The position numbers were made by a program, and so were the translations under genes. The notes under the pieces are model-generated. The model did no database searches, had not been told where the DNA came from, and saw only the letters and a list, made by a program, of their open reading frames with translations. From Sphingomonas spermidinifaciens (lineage in GTDB: Bacteria > Pseudomonadota > Alphaproteobacteria > Sphingomonadales > Sphingomonadaceae), in NCBI RefSeq assembly GCF_002351485.1, contig NZ_NWMW01000001.1:682001-746000 (forward strand): a stretch of 64,000 nt of DNA, read 5' to 3'. Positions 7,772 to 24,979 of the stretch are shown here, one piece after another. Position 1 is the stretch's first letter. Each line of letters begins with the position of its first letter.

Positions 7772-7799
7772 TTGCTTGTCGGGCCGCCCGGCTTATATA
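7772..7799 (+). promoter_or_regulatory. Promoter for the alpha/beta-hydrolase gene
   Basis: TTGCTT (7772-7777), 16-bp spacer, TATATA (7794-7799); the predicted transcript would begin near 7806, about 50 bases before the ATG at 7857. It lies in the divergent region shared with the desulfurase operon. Confidence 0.5.
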
Positions 7800-7856
7800 G
7801 CCCACGCATTGGTGGGCGCTACCATTGGCGGCGCCGGCAGTCGTAACAGGAAACCG

Positions 7857-8513
7857 ATGCCCGAAGTGATCTTTCCCGGCCCCGAAGGCCGTCTCGAGGG
7901 GCGCTTCGCCCCCGCCCCCCGTCCCCGCGCGCCCGTCGCGATGATCCTCCACCCGCACCCCCAGTCGGGCGGCACGATGAACAACCGCATCGTGCAGGAG
8001 CTTTACAAGACCTTCCAGCGCCGCGGTTTCGCCACGCTGCGGTTCAACTTCCGCGGCGTCGGCAAGAGCCAGGGGACGTTCGACAACGGCATCGGCGAGT
8101 TGTCGGATGCGGCGAGCGCGCTTGACTGGGTGCAAAGCTTCCACCCGGAGGCGCAGACGACGTGGATCGCGGGCGTCAGCTTCGGCGCGTGGATCGGCAT
8201 GCAGCTACTGATGCGCCGGCCGGAGATCCGCGGCTTCATCTCGATCGCGCCGCCGGCGAACATGTACGACTTCACCTTCCTGGCCCCCTGCCCCAGCTCG
8301 GGCATCATCATCCAGGGTGACGCGGACGAGGTGGTGACGCCAAGCGCCACGCAGAAGCTGGTCGACAAGCTGCGTACGCAGAAGCACATCACCATCCATC
8401 ACGACACCATCCCCGGCGCCAACCACTTCTTCGAGCACGAGATGCCGCAGCTGATGGGGAGCGTCGATCGCTATCTCGACATGCGGCTCGACCCCAACTC
8501 GCCGATCCGCTGA
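7857..8513 (+). CDS. Alpha/beta hydrolase (dienelactone-hydrolase-like fold)
   Basis: A 218-residue serine hydrolase without a signal peptide. Nucleophile Ser108 is in GVSFGA, the acid is probably Asp155 or Asp157 in QGDADEVV, and His190 is in GANHFF. The early motif HPHPQSGGTMNN is characteristic of the YfhR/OsmC-adjacent alpha/beta hydrolase group, whose substrates are mostly unknown. The ATG at 7857 is chosen because homologous proteins start at this PEVIFPGPEG region and the preceding frame is promoter DNA. The GFA gene follows after 2 bp, so they are co-transcribed. It is divergent from the desulfurases. Confidence 0.85.
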   Translation: MPEVIFPGPEGRLEGRFAPAPRPRAPVAMILHPHPQSGGTMNNRIVQELYKTFQRRGFATLRFNFRGVGKSQGTFDNGIGELSDAASALDWVQSFHPEAQTTWIAGVSFGAWIGMQLLMRRPEIRGFISIAPPANMYDFTFLAPCPSSGIIIQGDADEVVTPSATQKLVDKLRTQKHITIHHDTIPGANHFFEHEMPQLMGSVDRYLDMRLDPNSPIR

Positions 8514-8515
8514 CC

Positions 8516-8977
8516 ATGGGTGCGCTGCCGGCGAGCGGTGGATGCCAGTGCGGCGCGGTCCGCTATCGCATCACCGCGGTGAACGCCGGCAGCCCCCATA
8601 TTTGCCATTGCCGCATGTGCCAGCGCGCGGTCGGGGGGCCGTTCGCGGCGCTTTTCGGCGTTCCGGATGAGGCGATCGAATGGACGCACGGCGCGCCCGC
8701 CGTGTGGCGAAGCTCCGCGGCTGCGACGCGTGGCTTCTGTGCGAATTGCGGAACGCCGCTCTTCTATCACGGCGACGACAGCGGCCGGTTCAACCTGACG
8801 ATCGCCTCGCTCGACGATCCCGAGGTGTTTGCGCCGGAAACGCAGATGGGCGTCGAAGGCAAGCTTGCATGGTTTGACGCGCTGCCCTCGCTGCCCTCGC
8901 GTGGCGAGACGGGTAGCGAGGATGCCGAATGGGCGGAGCGGATCGCGGCGAGCAATCGACAGTATCAACCGGACTAA
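8516..8977 (+). CDS. GFA/CENP-V family zinc protein
   Basis: A 153-residue protein of the glutathione-dependent formaldehyde-activating enzyme (GFA/CENP-V) family. It has the expected seven zinc-site cysteines: Cys10 and Cys12 (GGCQCGAVRY), Cys30, Cys32 and Cys35 (CHCRMC), Cys75 and Cys78 (CANCG). The proposed formaldehyde-glutathione activity of the family is contested and most members have no known reaction. It begins 2 bp after the hydrolase stop. Downstream it converges with threonine synthase across a hairpin. Confidence 0.87.
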   Translation: MGALPASGGCQCGAVRYRITAVNAGSPHICHCRMCQRAVGGPFAALFGVPDEAIEWTHGAPAVWRSSAAATRGFCANCGTPLFYHGDDSGRFNLTIASLDDPEVFAPETQMGVEGKLAWFDALPSLPSRGETGSEDAEWAERIAASNRQYQPD

Positions 8978-9007
8978 CGGGCAAACCTTCGCCTGGCTGT
9001 CGCCCGA

Positions 9008-9025
9008 TGATCGGCGTGACGCCGA

Positions 9026-9028
<3 letters not shown>
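9008..9028. terminator. Hairpin between convergent GFA and thrC genes
   Basis: Perfect 9-bp stem TGATCGGCG/CGCCGATCA with a TGA loop. Its right arm includes the thrC stop codon (9026-9028). No T-run, so terminator function is moderately supported by position only. Confidence 0.45.
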
Positions 9029-10267
<1,239 letters not shown>

Positions 10268-10318
10268 GCCCCCGGCTTGGCCACCGCGGCGGCGGCGGTC
10301 AAGCCGGGGCAGCCCGGA

Positions 10319-11734
10319 TCAGGGCACGGTCACGCGCTGGAACGTCACCCCCTTCAGCTCGGGAAGCGCCCTGAGCTGCGGCTCGACGGTGGCGAGGTCG
10401 CCGACAACGACCAGCGTCGCCTTGTCGATCGGCTGGGTCGAGACCGCCGCCTGCTGCACCTGTGCCGGCGTCACCGCGAGCACCGCGGGGACATAGGTCT
10501 GAAGCCAGTCCTTCGGCCAGCCCAGCCCGTCGCGCTGCGCCATCGAGTTGATGAGCGACTGCGCGGTCGCGTTCTGGATGACGAACAGCCCGGCGAGGTA
10601 GTTGCGCGCGCCCGTCACCTCGGCCGCGGGTGGGGTCGTCGTCTGGAGCCCGCGGATCTCCTTGAACACCTCGGTCACCGAAGCGCCGGTTGAAGCGGTA
10701 GTGACGTCGGCCTGGAACACCCAGGTACCCGCCCCCGGCCAGAACTGAATCGAGGAGCCGGGCGAATAGGTGTAGCCCTTGTCCTCCCGGATGTTGCGGG
10801 TGATGCGCGAGCTGAACATGCCGCCCAGCATCGCGTTCGACACGCGCTCGGGCACGTCGCCGGCACTCGCGCCCGCGGGTGCCGGGAAGGCGAGCCGCAG
10901 CGTCGATTGCGGCGCACCGGGGCGATCGACCAGCAGCACGACGGGGCCGGGCGCGGGCGTGTAGGGCGCCTTCGCCCGCTCGGGTCCGGCCGCCCAGCCG
11001 CCGAACGCCTGCGTCACCGCCGCCTTGACCGCCGCCGCGTCGAACCGCCCGGCGACATAGAGATGCGCACGCTTCGCCCCGAAATTGGCGGCATGGAAGG
11101 CCTTGACGTCGGCGAGCGTATAGCCCTCCAGCTGCGCCTGGCTCGGCACGTAGCGGCCATAGGGATGTTCGGCGCCGTAATAGCGCTTGAACAGCGCCGC
11201 GGTCGCCAGGGTGCCCGGCTGCGACATGCTGATGGCAAGGCGGCGGGCGGCGTCGGCCTTCACCCGGTCGAACTCGGCCGCGGGGAAGTCGGGCCGGGTC
11301 GCGACGTCGCCGAGCAATGCGACGGCATGGCCCGCATGTTCGGACAGCACGTCGATCGCGAAGCTCGTCTTCTCCTCGCCCGGCACGACGTTGAGGCTGC
11401 CGCCCATGTCGGCGGCGGCGGTCGCGATCTGGCCGGCGGACTTGCCCGCCGCGCCCTGCTTCGTCATCTCGGCGGCGAGCTGCGACAGCCAGACCCTGTC
11501 GGCCTCGTTGATCCCGCCGGCATAGACGTCGAGCATCATCACCGCCTTGGGCGTGGTGCCATAGGGGATCAGCGTCACCGCCATGCCGTTGGGCAGCGTG
11601 TAGGTCTCGCTCGCCGGCACCGCGAAAGGCTTGGGCGTGCCGAGCGGCGGCGGGGTCGCGGTCTGCGCGGCGAGCGGCATGGAAGTCGCCAGCGCGGCGA
11701 CGGCGGTAGTGGCGAAGATCAGCGGACGGCGCAT
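10319..11734 (-). CDS. M16 family peptidase subunit, zinc site absent
   Basis: A 471-residue secreted protein (signal peptide ending SMPLAAQ) with two M16 domains. Where the active subunit has HxxEH this one has a sequence around SQLAAEMTKQGAAG, so the zinc ligands are missing. It keeps the second-domain signature (DKGYTYSPGSSI, where an Arg/Tyr pair binds substrate in this family). This fits the inactive partner of a heterodimeric bacterial M16B peptidase, like the pairing in mitochondrial processing peptidase. Its ATG overlaps the stop of the active subunit by one base (TGATG), which should give equal synthesis. Location is periplasm. Confidence 0.87.
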   Translation of the reverse strand: MRRPLIFATTAVAALATSMPLAAQTATPPPLGTPKPFAVPASETYTLPNGMAVTLIPYGTTPKAVMMLDVYAGGINEADRVWLSQLAAEMTKQGAAGKSAGQIATAAADMGGSLNVVPGEEKTSFAIDVLSEHAGHAVALLGDVATRPDFPAAEFDRVKADAARRLAISMSQPGTLATAALFKRYYGAEHPYGRYVPSQAQLEGYTLADVKAFHAANFGAKRAHLYVAGRFDAAAVKAAVTQAFGGWAAGPERAKAPYTPAPGPVVLLVDRPGAPQSTLRLAFPAPAGASAGDVPERVSNAMLGGMFSSRITRNIREDKGYTYSPGSSIQFWPGAGTWVFQADVTTASTGASVTEVFKEIRGLQTTTPPAAEVTGARNYLAGLFVIQNATAQSLINSMAQRDGLGWPKDWLQTYVPAVLAVTPAQVQQAAVSTQPIDKATLVVVGDLATVEPQLRALPELKGVTFQRVTVP

Positions 11735-13155
11735 CACTGGGCTCCCTTGGGCTGGGCAGCAGCGGTGGCAGGCTGCGCGGCGCCGGGTTCGATGACGTAG
11801 ATCGAGCGGTTGGTCGGACGCAGATATTCCTGCGCCACCTTCTGGATCAGGGCGGGCGTCACCTGCGCGAAGCCGGCCTCGATCTGATTGACCTTGGTCG
11901 GGTCGTCGTCGAACAGCGCATAGACCGCGAGCAGGTTGATGAGGCCGATGCGGCCGAGACCATCGACGCTCGAATAGAGCTGCGAGCGCAGCTTGGTGCG
12001 CGCACGGTCGAGTTCGGCCTGCGACACCGGCGTCGTGCGCAGCCCCTCGACGACGCCGTTCACCGCCGCGGTGATGGCCTGGTGCGTGGTCTTCGGATCG
12101 TGCTGGAAACTGAAGCTCCACAGCATCGGCCCGTTATAGTCGAACATGTCGCCGAGCAGCGCATTGATGCCGCCGTTGATCGAGCCGGTCAGCCCGCGAT
12201 TCTGCACGAGTTCGGCATAGAGACGGCTGTCCTCGCCCTGGACGAGCATCTGGTCGATCAGGCCCATCGCATACCATTCGGGCGTACCGCGCGGCGGCAC
12301 CTTGTACGCGGCCGCATAGCCGGGGCGCGGCGCGAGCTTGTCGACGCGGCTCCGGAACTTCTCCTGCGTCTGGCGCGGCTCGCTGATGTCGGGCTGGGCA
12401 AGGCGCGGCTTCGAGGCGATGGGCCCGAACAGCCGCTCGACCGTGGCGCGGGTCGCCGCATAGTCGATGTCGCCCGCCACGACGAGCACTGCGTTCGACG
12501 GCCGGTAATAGCTGTCGAAGAAGGTCTTGGCGTCGGCCACCGTCGCGGCCTCGATCTCGGTCAGATCGCCGTAGAAATTATGCGCGTTGTGCCAGTTCTC
12601 GTTGGCGAGCATCGGCAGGTCGATCCACGGCCAGGTCGAATAGGGCTGGTTGAGGACGTTGACCTTGACCTCGTTACCGACGACGCCCTGCTGGTTCTTG
12701 AGCACTTCCTCGTTGATGACGGGGCGCGCCATGCGGTCGGCCTCGAGCCACAGGATCCGGTCGAGCGCGCTCGAGGGAACGACCTCGAAATAGTTGGTGA
12801 AGTCGAAGCGGGTCGAGCCGTTGAGGATGCCGCCATTGGCGCCGATCGTGTCGATCATCACGCCCTTGGGCGCGTTCGCCGACCCCTGGAACATCAGATG
12901 CTCGAACAGATGCGCGAAGCCGGTGCGGTTGCGCGGCTCGACGCGGAAACCGATGCCGTAATAGACGCCGACCGTCACCGTCGGGGCGATCGTGTCCTTG
13001 GCGAGCACCACGCGCAGGCCGTTGGGCAGCGTGAAATACTGCATGTCGACGTTGAGCCGCGCGGGCGCGGCGGCGGCGGGCTGCGCCTGCGCGGCGGCCA
13101 TTCCCGGCCAGCACGCCGCGAGCGCGAGCGCGGCGGTCATCTGCCTCAGCTTCAT
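11734..13155 (-). CDS. M16 family zinc peptidase, active subunit
   Basis: A 473-residue exported metallopeptidase (signal peptide MKLRQMTAALALAACWPGMAAAQ). The inverted zinc motif HLFEH gives His82, Glu85 and His86, and the third ligand Glu162 falls exactly 76 residues later, as in pitrilysin/processing peptidases. Two M16 domains are present. Together with the downstream inactive partner it should form a clamshell protease that degrades peptides in the periplasm. It is the first gene of the unit M16-M16-(thrC). A short signal-peptide cysteine (AACWPG) could hint at a lipoprotein, but the classic lipobox spacing is not convincing. Confidence 0.9.
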   Translation of the reverse strand: MKLRQMTAALALAACWPGMAAAQAQPAAAAPARLNVDMQYFTLPNGLRVVLAKDTIAPTVTVGVYYGIGFRVEPRNRTGFAHLFEHLMFQGSANAPKGVMIDTIGANGGILNGSTRFDFTNYFEVVPSSALDRILWLEADRMARPVINEEVLKNQQGVVGNEVKVNVLNQPYSTWPWIDLPMLANENWHNAHNFYGDLTEIEAATVADAKTFFDSYYRPSNAVLVVAGDIDYAATRATVERLFGPIASKPRLAQPDISEPRQTQEKFRSRVDKLAPRPGYAAAYKVPPRGTPEWYAMGLIDQMLVQGEDSRLYAELVQNRGLTGSINGGINALLGDMFDYNGPMLWSFSFQHDPKTTHQAITAAVNGVVEGLRTTPVSQAELDRARTKLRSQLYSSVDGLGRIGLINLLAVYALFDDDPTKVNQIEAGFAQVTPALIQKVAQEYLRPTNRSIYVIEPGAAQPATAAAQPKGAQ

Positions 13156-13237
13156 GATACTTCCCCCAGAAGGTGACTGTATCAGCTTAGCAAGACAGTC
13201 GCCGCCCGCAAGCGGCTTTTCGTTGCCGCCGTTACCG

Positions 13238-14563
13238 TCAGGCCGCCTGCGATCGCCGGATCGGATAGGGACGTGCGGTCAGCCCCTCGACGAGGAGCGG
13301 CCCGCGATCGACATAGACGGGCACAAGCTTGCCCGTGGTCGGGTTCGGCCGGCCGACCATGAACGCCGCGCTGCTGCGCCCCTGCCCGCCCCCCTCGGCG
13401 CGGTAGCGCGCGTCGACAAGGATGATCGGCGCGAAGAAGCGGCGCCCCGCCGCCTCGACCACGTTGAGCTGATCGAGCGGCGCGCCCATCGCCGCACGGT
13501 GCTCGCGATGCTCCTGCGGACGCAGCGTGTAGCGGCTGTGCTGCGCCGGATCGACGGGTTCGGCAAGGTGCGCGAGGATGCGCTCGTCCTGATCGGCGCT
13601 GGCCGTCAGCATCCATGCCGAGACGAGCATGTCCGAGACCGCCTGATCGCTCTGGTTGAGGATCGCGAACTGGAACTCGACGAAGCCCGCGTCCTCCTGA
13701 AGGCCTGCGCGGATCGGCTGAAGCTCGATGCCAAGCTGGGGTGCCGGGCGGCTGAACGCGGTGAGCGTGCCCGCCGGGGTCGCGGGGGCAGCGCGAAAGG
13801 CGGTGATGGTGCCCGCGGGGATGTCGGGCCGCGGGCCGAGCGGCGCACCGGCAGGCCGCGACAGGAACTGCGGCGGCTCGGCCGGTTCGGGCGCGGGCGG
13901 CGGCGCGACGGGCGTCGGCGCGACGGGCGGCGGCGTGGCGAGGGGCGGGGTCGCGGGGCGCGGCGCGGGCGGCGGCGTCACCGGGCGCGGGGCGGGCTCT
14001 GGCGCGGGGATCGGCGCCTCGACTTCGACGAAGCCGTCGTTACGCCCACGGCGGCGCCAGAAGAACAAGGCCACCCCTGCAAGGATGACGAGACCGGCGA
14101 GGACCGCCCAGAGCGTGCCGTTGCCGCCGGTCTCCGCCGGGGCCGCGGTGGCTGGCGCTGCGTCTTCGACAGGTGCCGCCTCGGGTGTGGCGACGGGTGC
14201 GGGCGGTGCGGACTCGATCGGTGCCGGGCCGGGCTGGGCCGCAGGCTCGACGACCTCGGGTTCGCGCGCTGGCGTAGCCGTGGGCTGCGCGCGCGGCGTG
14301 GCGGTGGCGACCGGACTGGGGGTCGTGCGCGGCGTCGGCGCGGCGCGGGGCGTCGGGGTGACGGTCGGGACCACGATGGGCGGGGGCGCGGGCGTCGGGA
14401 CGGGAGTGGGGGTCGGCGTCGGCGCGGGCGCCTCCTGCCCCTCGCCCGGCGGCAGCGAATAGCGGATCGGCGGCAGGATGCGCTCGGGCGCGGGCGTCTG
14501 CTGCGCGGCGACAGGGACGGCCGCGGGGATGACGGCAAGGACCAACAGGGGGAACCGGAACAT
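13238..14563 (-). CDS. Proline-rich single-span membrane protein, function unknown
   Basis: A 441-residue protein. It has a signal peptide (1-21), a long Pro/Ala/Thr-rich low-complexity region (~45-145), one transmembrane helix (~150-169, LWAVLAGLVILAGVALFFW) followed by RRRGR, a second Pro-rich linker, and a folded C-terminal domain (~260-441) with strands such as GIELQPIRAGLQEDAGFVEF. The arginines after the helix suggest the C-terminal domain is cytoplasmic and the Pro-rich N-terminus periplasmic. I do not recognise the domain. The ATG at 14563 matches the signal peptide; an upstream extension to 14656 reads through promoter DNA. It is divergent from rpoB and downstream of nothing obvious, 82 bp before the M16 operon start. 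Confidence 0.7.
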   Translation of the reverse strand: MFRFPLLVLAVIPAAVPVAAQQTPAPERILPPIRYSLPPGEGQEAPAPTPTPTPVPTPAPPPIVVPTVTPTPRAAPTPRTTPSPVATATPRAQPTATPAREPEVVEPAAQPGPAPIESAPPAPVATPEAAPVEDAAPATAAPAETGGNGTLWAVLAGLVILAGVALFFWRRRGRNDGFVEVEAPIPAPEPAPRPVTPPPAPRPATPPLATPPPVAPTPVAPPPAPEPAEPPQFLSRPAGAPLGPRPDIPAGTITAFRAAPATPAGTLTAFSRPAPQLGIELQPIRAGLQEDAGFVEFQFAILNQSDQAVSDMLVSAWMLTASADQDERILAHLAEPVDPAQHSRYTLRPQEHREHRAAMGAPLDQLNVVEAAGRRFFAPIILVDARYRAEGGGQGRSSAAFMVGRPNPTTGKLVPVYVDRGPLLVEGLTARPYPIRRSQAA

Positions 14564-14643
14564 GGCCGGGCGCTTTATCGCCCTTGTGGCCCCCGCCGCT
14601 AGCCCCCGCTCGCGCGTGCGGCCGTTTTTGGCGTGCGCGTGGT

Positions 14644-14672
14644 TTGACAGCCTCACCCCCCGCCCCTATATC
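14644..14672 (+). promoter_or_regulatory. Promoter of rpoB-rpoC
   Basis: Consensus -35 TTGACA (14644-14649), a 17-bp C-rich spacer and -10 TATATC (14667-14672). Transcription would begin near 14679, leaving a leader of about 173 nt before rpoB. It is the best housekeeping promoter by eye in the window together with that of sahR. Confidence 0.75.
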
Positions 14673-14749
14673 GCGCCTCTGCCTTCACGACCGGGATAGG
14701 GTGCGCCGTCGCGCAGCGCGCCCAAGAATGGGTCTGACAGGTTATTTCA

Positions 14750-14802
14750 GGACGCCCCATGAAGCTGCGGTCCCATCCGGGGCACGCGGCTTTTTGCGTC
14801 CC
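14750..14802 (+). promoter_or_regulatory. Structured leader of rpoB, possible attenuator
   Basis: The leader can fold in two exclusive ways. In one, GCCCC (14754-14758) pairs with GGGGC (14779-14783) and GGAC (14750-14753) with GTCC (14798-14801). In the other, GGG-C-ACGC (14780-14787) pairs with GCGTCCC (14796-14802) around a loop ending TTTTT. A further alternative joins ATGGG (14728-14732) with CCCAT (14756-14760). This looks like a regulated mRNA leader; no known RNA family is claimed. Confidence 0.35.
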
Positions 14803-14852
14803 GAAAGGCATTTGCGCCCGACATTCCGGCTGAGCGAGGCGAACAGCAGCTT

Positions 14853-18998
<4,146 letters not shown>

Positions 18999-19006
18999 CG
19001 AGGACA

Positions 19007-19032
19007 GGGCAGCGGTTTCCGGACCGCTGCCC
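19007..19032 (+). terminator. Intercistronic hairpin between rpoB and rpoC
   Basis: Perfect 10-bp stem GGGCAGCGGT/ACCGCTGCCC with loop TTCCGG, 8 bases after the rpoB stop. The following CTTCCCTTCC is pyrimidine-rich but not a T-run. Because rpoC must be transcribed through it, a partial terminator, RNA-processing or stability element is more likely than a full stop. Confidence 0.5.
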
Positions 19033-19080
19033 CTTCCCTTCCGCACGCGACGAATTTGACCCCTCAGAGGGACAGAAAAA

Positions 19081-23364
<4,284 letters not shown>

Positions 23365-23387
23365 TCGTTCGGGTCTGAGTGAAGGAA

Positions 23388-23425
23388 AGCCGTCGTCCGG
23401 GATGCCGGGCGGCGGCTTCTTCTTT
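23388..23425 (+). terminator. Rho-independent terminator of rpoBC
   Basis: 13-bp stem from AGCCGTCGTCCGG (23388-23400) and CCGGGCGGCGGCT (23405-23417), two G-T wobbles, GATG loop, followed by TCTTCTTT. It starts 24 bases after the rpoC stop. Confidence 0.85.
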
Positions 23426-23457
23426 GGCTTCGTTAGACGGGAGGCAGCGCGACCGCC

Positions 23458-23477
23458 GGATCAAGCCCGGGGCGACG
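23458..23477. repeat. Short dispersed repeat, GATCAAGYCCGGGG type
   Basis: GGATCAAGCCCGGGGCGACG lies in the rpoC-modC gap. A near copy (GATCAAGTCCGGGGTGA) is at 45754-45772. Both lie in intergenic or gene-end positions, as expected of a small REP-like element. Two copies in 64 kb are thin evidence. Confidence 0.4.
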
Positions 23478-23501
23478 CGGGGGAATTGGGCCTTTCCCAG
23501 G

Positions 23502-24122
23502 CTACATCCGCACGATCCGCGTCCCCAGCCGCTCGGCCTCCCCCTGGTCGTGCGTCACCAAGAGGATCGGCAGCTTGAGCCGGTCGCGCACATCTTCGAT
23601 CGCCCGCGCCACCTCCTCGCGCCGGGCGCGGTCGAGGAAGCTCGTCGGCTCGTCCAGTAGAAGGAAGCGCGGCGCCGCCAGCAGCGCGCGGCCGATCGCC
23701 ACGCGCCGCGCCTCGCCGCCCGACAGGGTGCGGGGGCGGCGCGCGAGCAGGTGGCCGATGCCGAGCAGGTCCACCACCGCCTCGAACCCGATCCAGCGGG
23801 CCTCGGGCGGCGCCCGCCGCTCGCCATAGCGCAGGTTGGCGCCGACGCTCAGGTGTGGAAACAGTCGCCCGTCCTGAAACACATAGCCGGCACGCCGCCG
23901 CTCGGGCGGCAGGTCGATACGCGCGGCACGATCGAACAGCGTCACGCCGTCGACGCGCACATGCCCCTCATCGGGGCGAAGCAACCCCGCGACCATGTCG
24001 AGCACGCTGGTCTTGCCCGCCCCCGACGGGCCGAACAGGACCGTCACCCCCTCCCCGCCCTCGACATGCGCGGCGATTAGCGTGTCGCCACGCCGCTTCA
24101 CCAGCGACAGGTCAAACGACAT
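23502..24122 (-). CDS. modC: Molybdate-type ABC transporter ATPase, short form
   Basis: A 206-residue ABC ATPase with Walker A GPSGAGKT (31-38), Q-loop FQDGRLFPHL, signature LSGGEARR, Walker B FLLLDEP and H-loop THD. The pattern around PPERRRAGYVFQDGRLFPHLSV is ModC-like. It stops right after the ATPase and lacks the C-terminal Mop/TOBE molybdate-sensing domain of full ModC (~350 residues). It overlaps modB by 11 bp. No modA is present in the window. Tungstate or sulfate uptake cannot be excluded, but the pairing with a ModB-like permease favours molybdate. Confidence 0.8.
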   Translation of the reverse strand: MSFDLSLVKRRGDTLIAAHVEGGEGVTVLFGPSGAGKTSVLDMVAGLLRPDEGHVRVDGVTLFDRAARIDLPPERRRAGYVFQDGRLFPHLSVGANLRYGERRAPPEARWIGFEAVVDLLGIGHLLARRPRTLSGGEARRVAIGRALLAAPRFLLLDEPTSFLDRARREEVARAIEDVRDRLKLPILLVTHDQGEAERLGTRIVRM

Positions 24123-24804
24123 GGCCGCTCCGCCGCCGTGTCAGCGCCTCCGACACCACGAGCGCCGCCAGTGAGAGTACGACGGAGATCGCCGCAAGCC
24201 GCCAGACCTGCGCATCGCCGCCCGGCACCTGCAGCGCCGAATAGATGGCAATGGGCAGCGTCCGCGTCTCACCCGGCACATTCGAGACGAAGGTGATCGT
24301 CGCCCCGAATTCGCCGAGCGCACGCGCAAAGCCGAGCACCGTGCCGGCCAGCACGCCGGGCAGGCTGAGCGGCAGCGTAACGGTCAGGAAGGTATCTAGC
24401 CGCCCCGCCCCGAGCGTCCGCGCCGCACCCTCGATCCGCCGGTCGACCGCCTCGATCGACAAGCGGATCGCGCGAACGATGAGGGGGAGCGCCATTACCC
24501 CTGCCGCGATCGCCGCGCCGGTCCAGCGAAAGAGCACGCTCACGCCGAACCATCGCTCGAGCGGACCGCCGATCATGCCCCGGGGCGCAAAGGCGATAAG
24601 CAGCAGCCAGCCGGTGACGACGGGCGGCAGGACGAGCGGCAGGTGGATGATCCCGTCGAGCAGCAGGCGACCGGGGAAGCGCCCCCTCGCAAGGAGATAG
24701 GCGAGTCCGAAGGCCACCGGCAGCGTCGCCGCCACCGCGACACCGCCGACGAGCAGCGACAGGCGAACGACTTCCCATTCGTCGGGGGAGAGAGCGAGCG
24801 GCAC
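24112..24804 (-). CDS. modB: Molybdate ABC transporter permease
   Basis: A 230-residue permease with about five transmembrane helices. It opens LSPDEWEVVRLSLLVGGVAVA, as ModB proteins do (start near the membrane, no long periplasmic domain). The cytoplasmic EAA-type loop is EGAARTLGAGRLDTFLTVTLP, followed by ALGEFGATITFVSNVPGET, a stretch typical of ModB. The start is a GTG at 24804 with GGGAGAGAGCG nearby upstream. It is the first gene of the modBC pair; the preceding 175 bp separate it from the GH127 gene and contain no modA. Substrate is inferred from similarity. Confidence 0.85.
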   Translation of the reverse strand: MPLALSPDEWEVVRLSLLVGGVAVAATLPVAFGLAYLLARGRFPGRLLLDGIIHLPLVLPPVVTGWLLLIAFAPRGMIGGPLERWFGVSVLFRWTGAAIAAGVMALPLIVRAIRLSIEAVDRRIEGAARTLGAGRLDTFLTVTLPLSLPGVLAGTVLGFARALGEFGATITFVSNVPGETRTLPIAIYSALQVPGGDAQVWRLAAISVVLSLAALVVSEALTRRRSGHVV

Positions 24805-24979
24805 GCAGTCTGTCTAAAGTGGCGCAGCGCGCGGTAAAAGAAGGAAGAAGCGGAACTCAGCCTCTCTGGATCCGAGGCGACGAGTTTTGTGAAGAGATGG
24901 CCTCTCCTGTCCCGTCACCCGGACGCTTCGAACGGCCCAGTCAGGCTTGAATCGTTGTCCCGCTTCTTCTTCCGCCGCG

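Noticed and set aside
13178..13199. GACTGT ... ACAGTC inverted repeat upstream of the M16 operon
   Set aside because: Six-base arms around 10 bases; too weak without other support.
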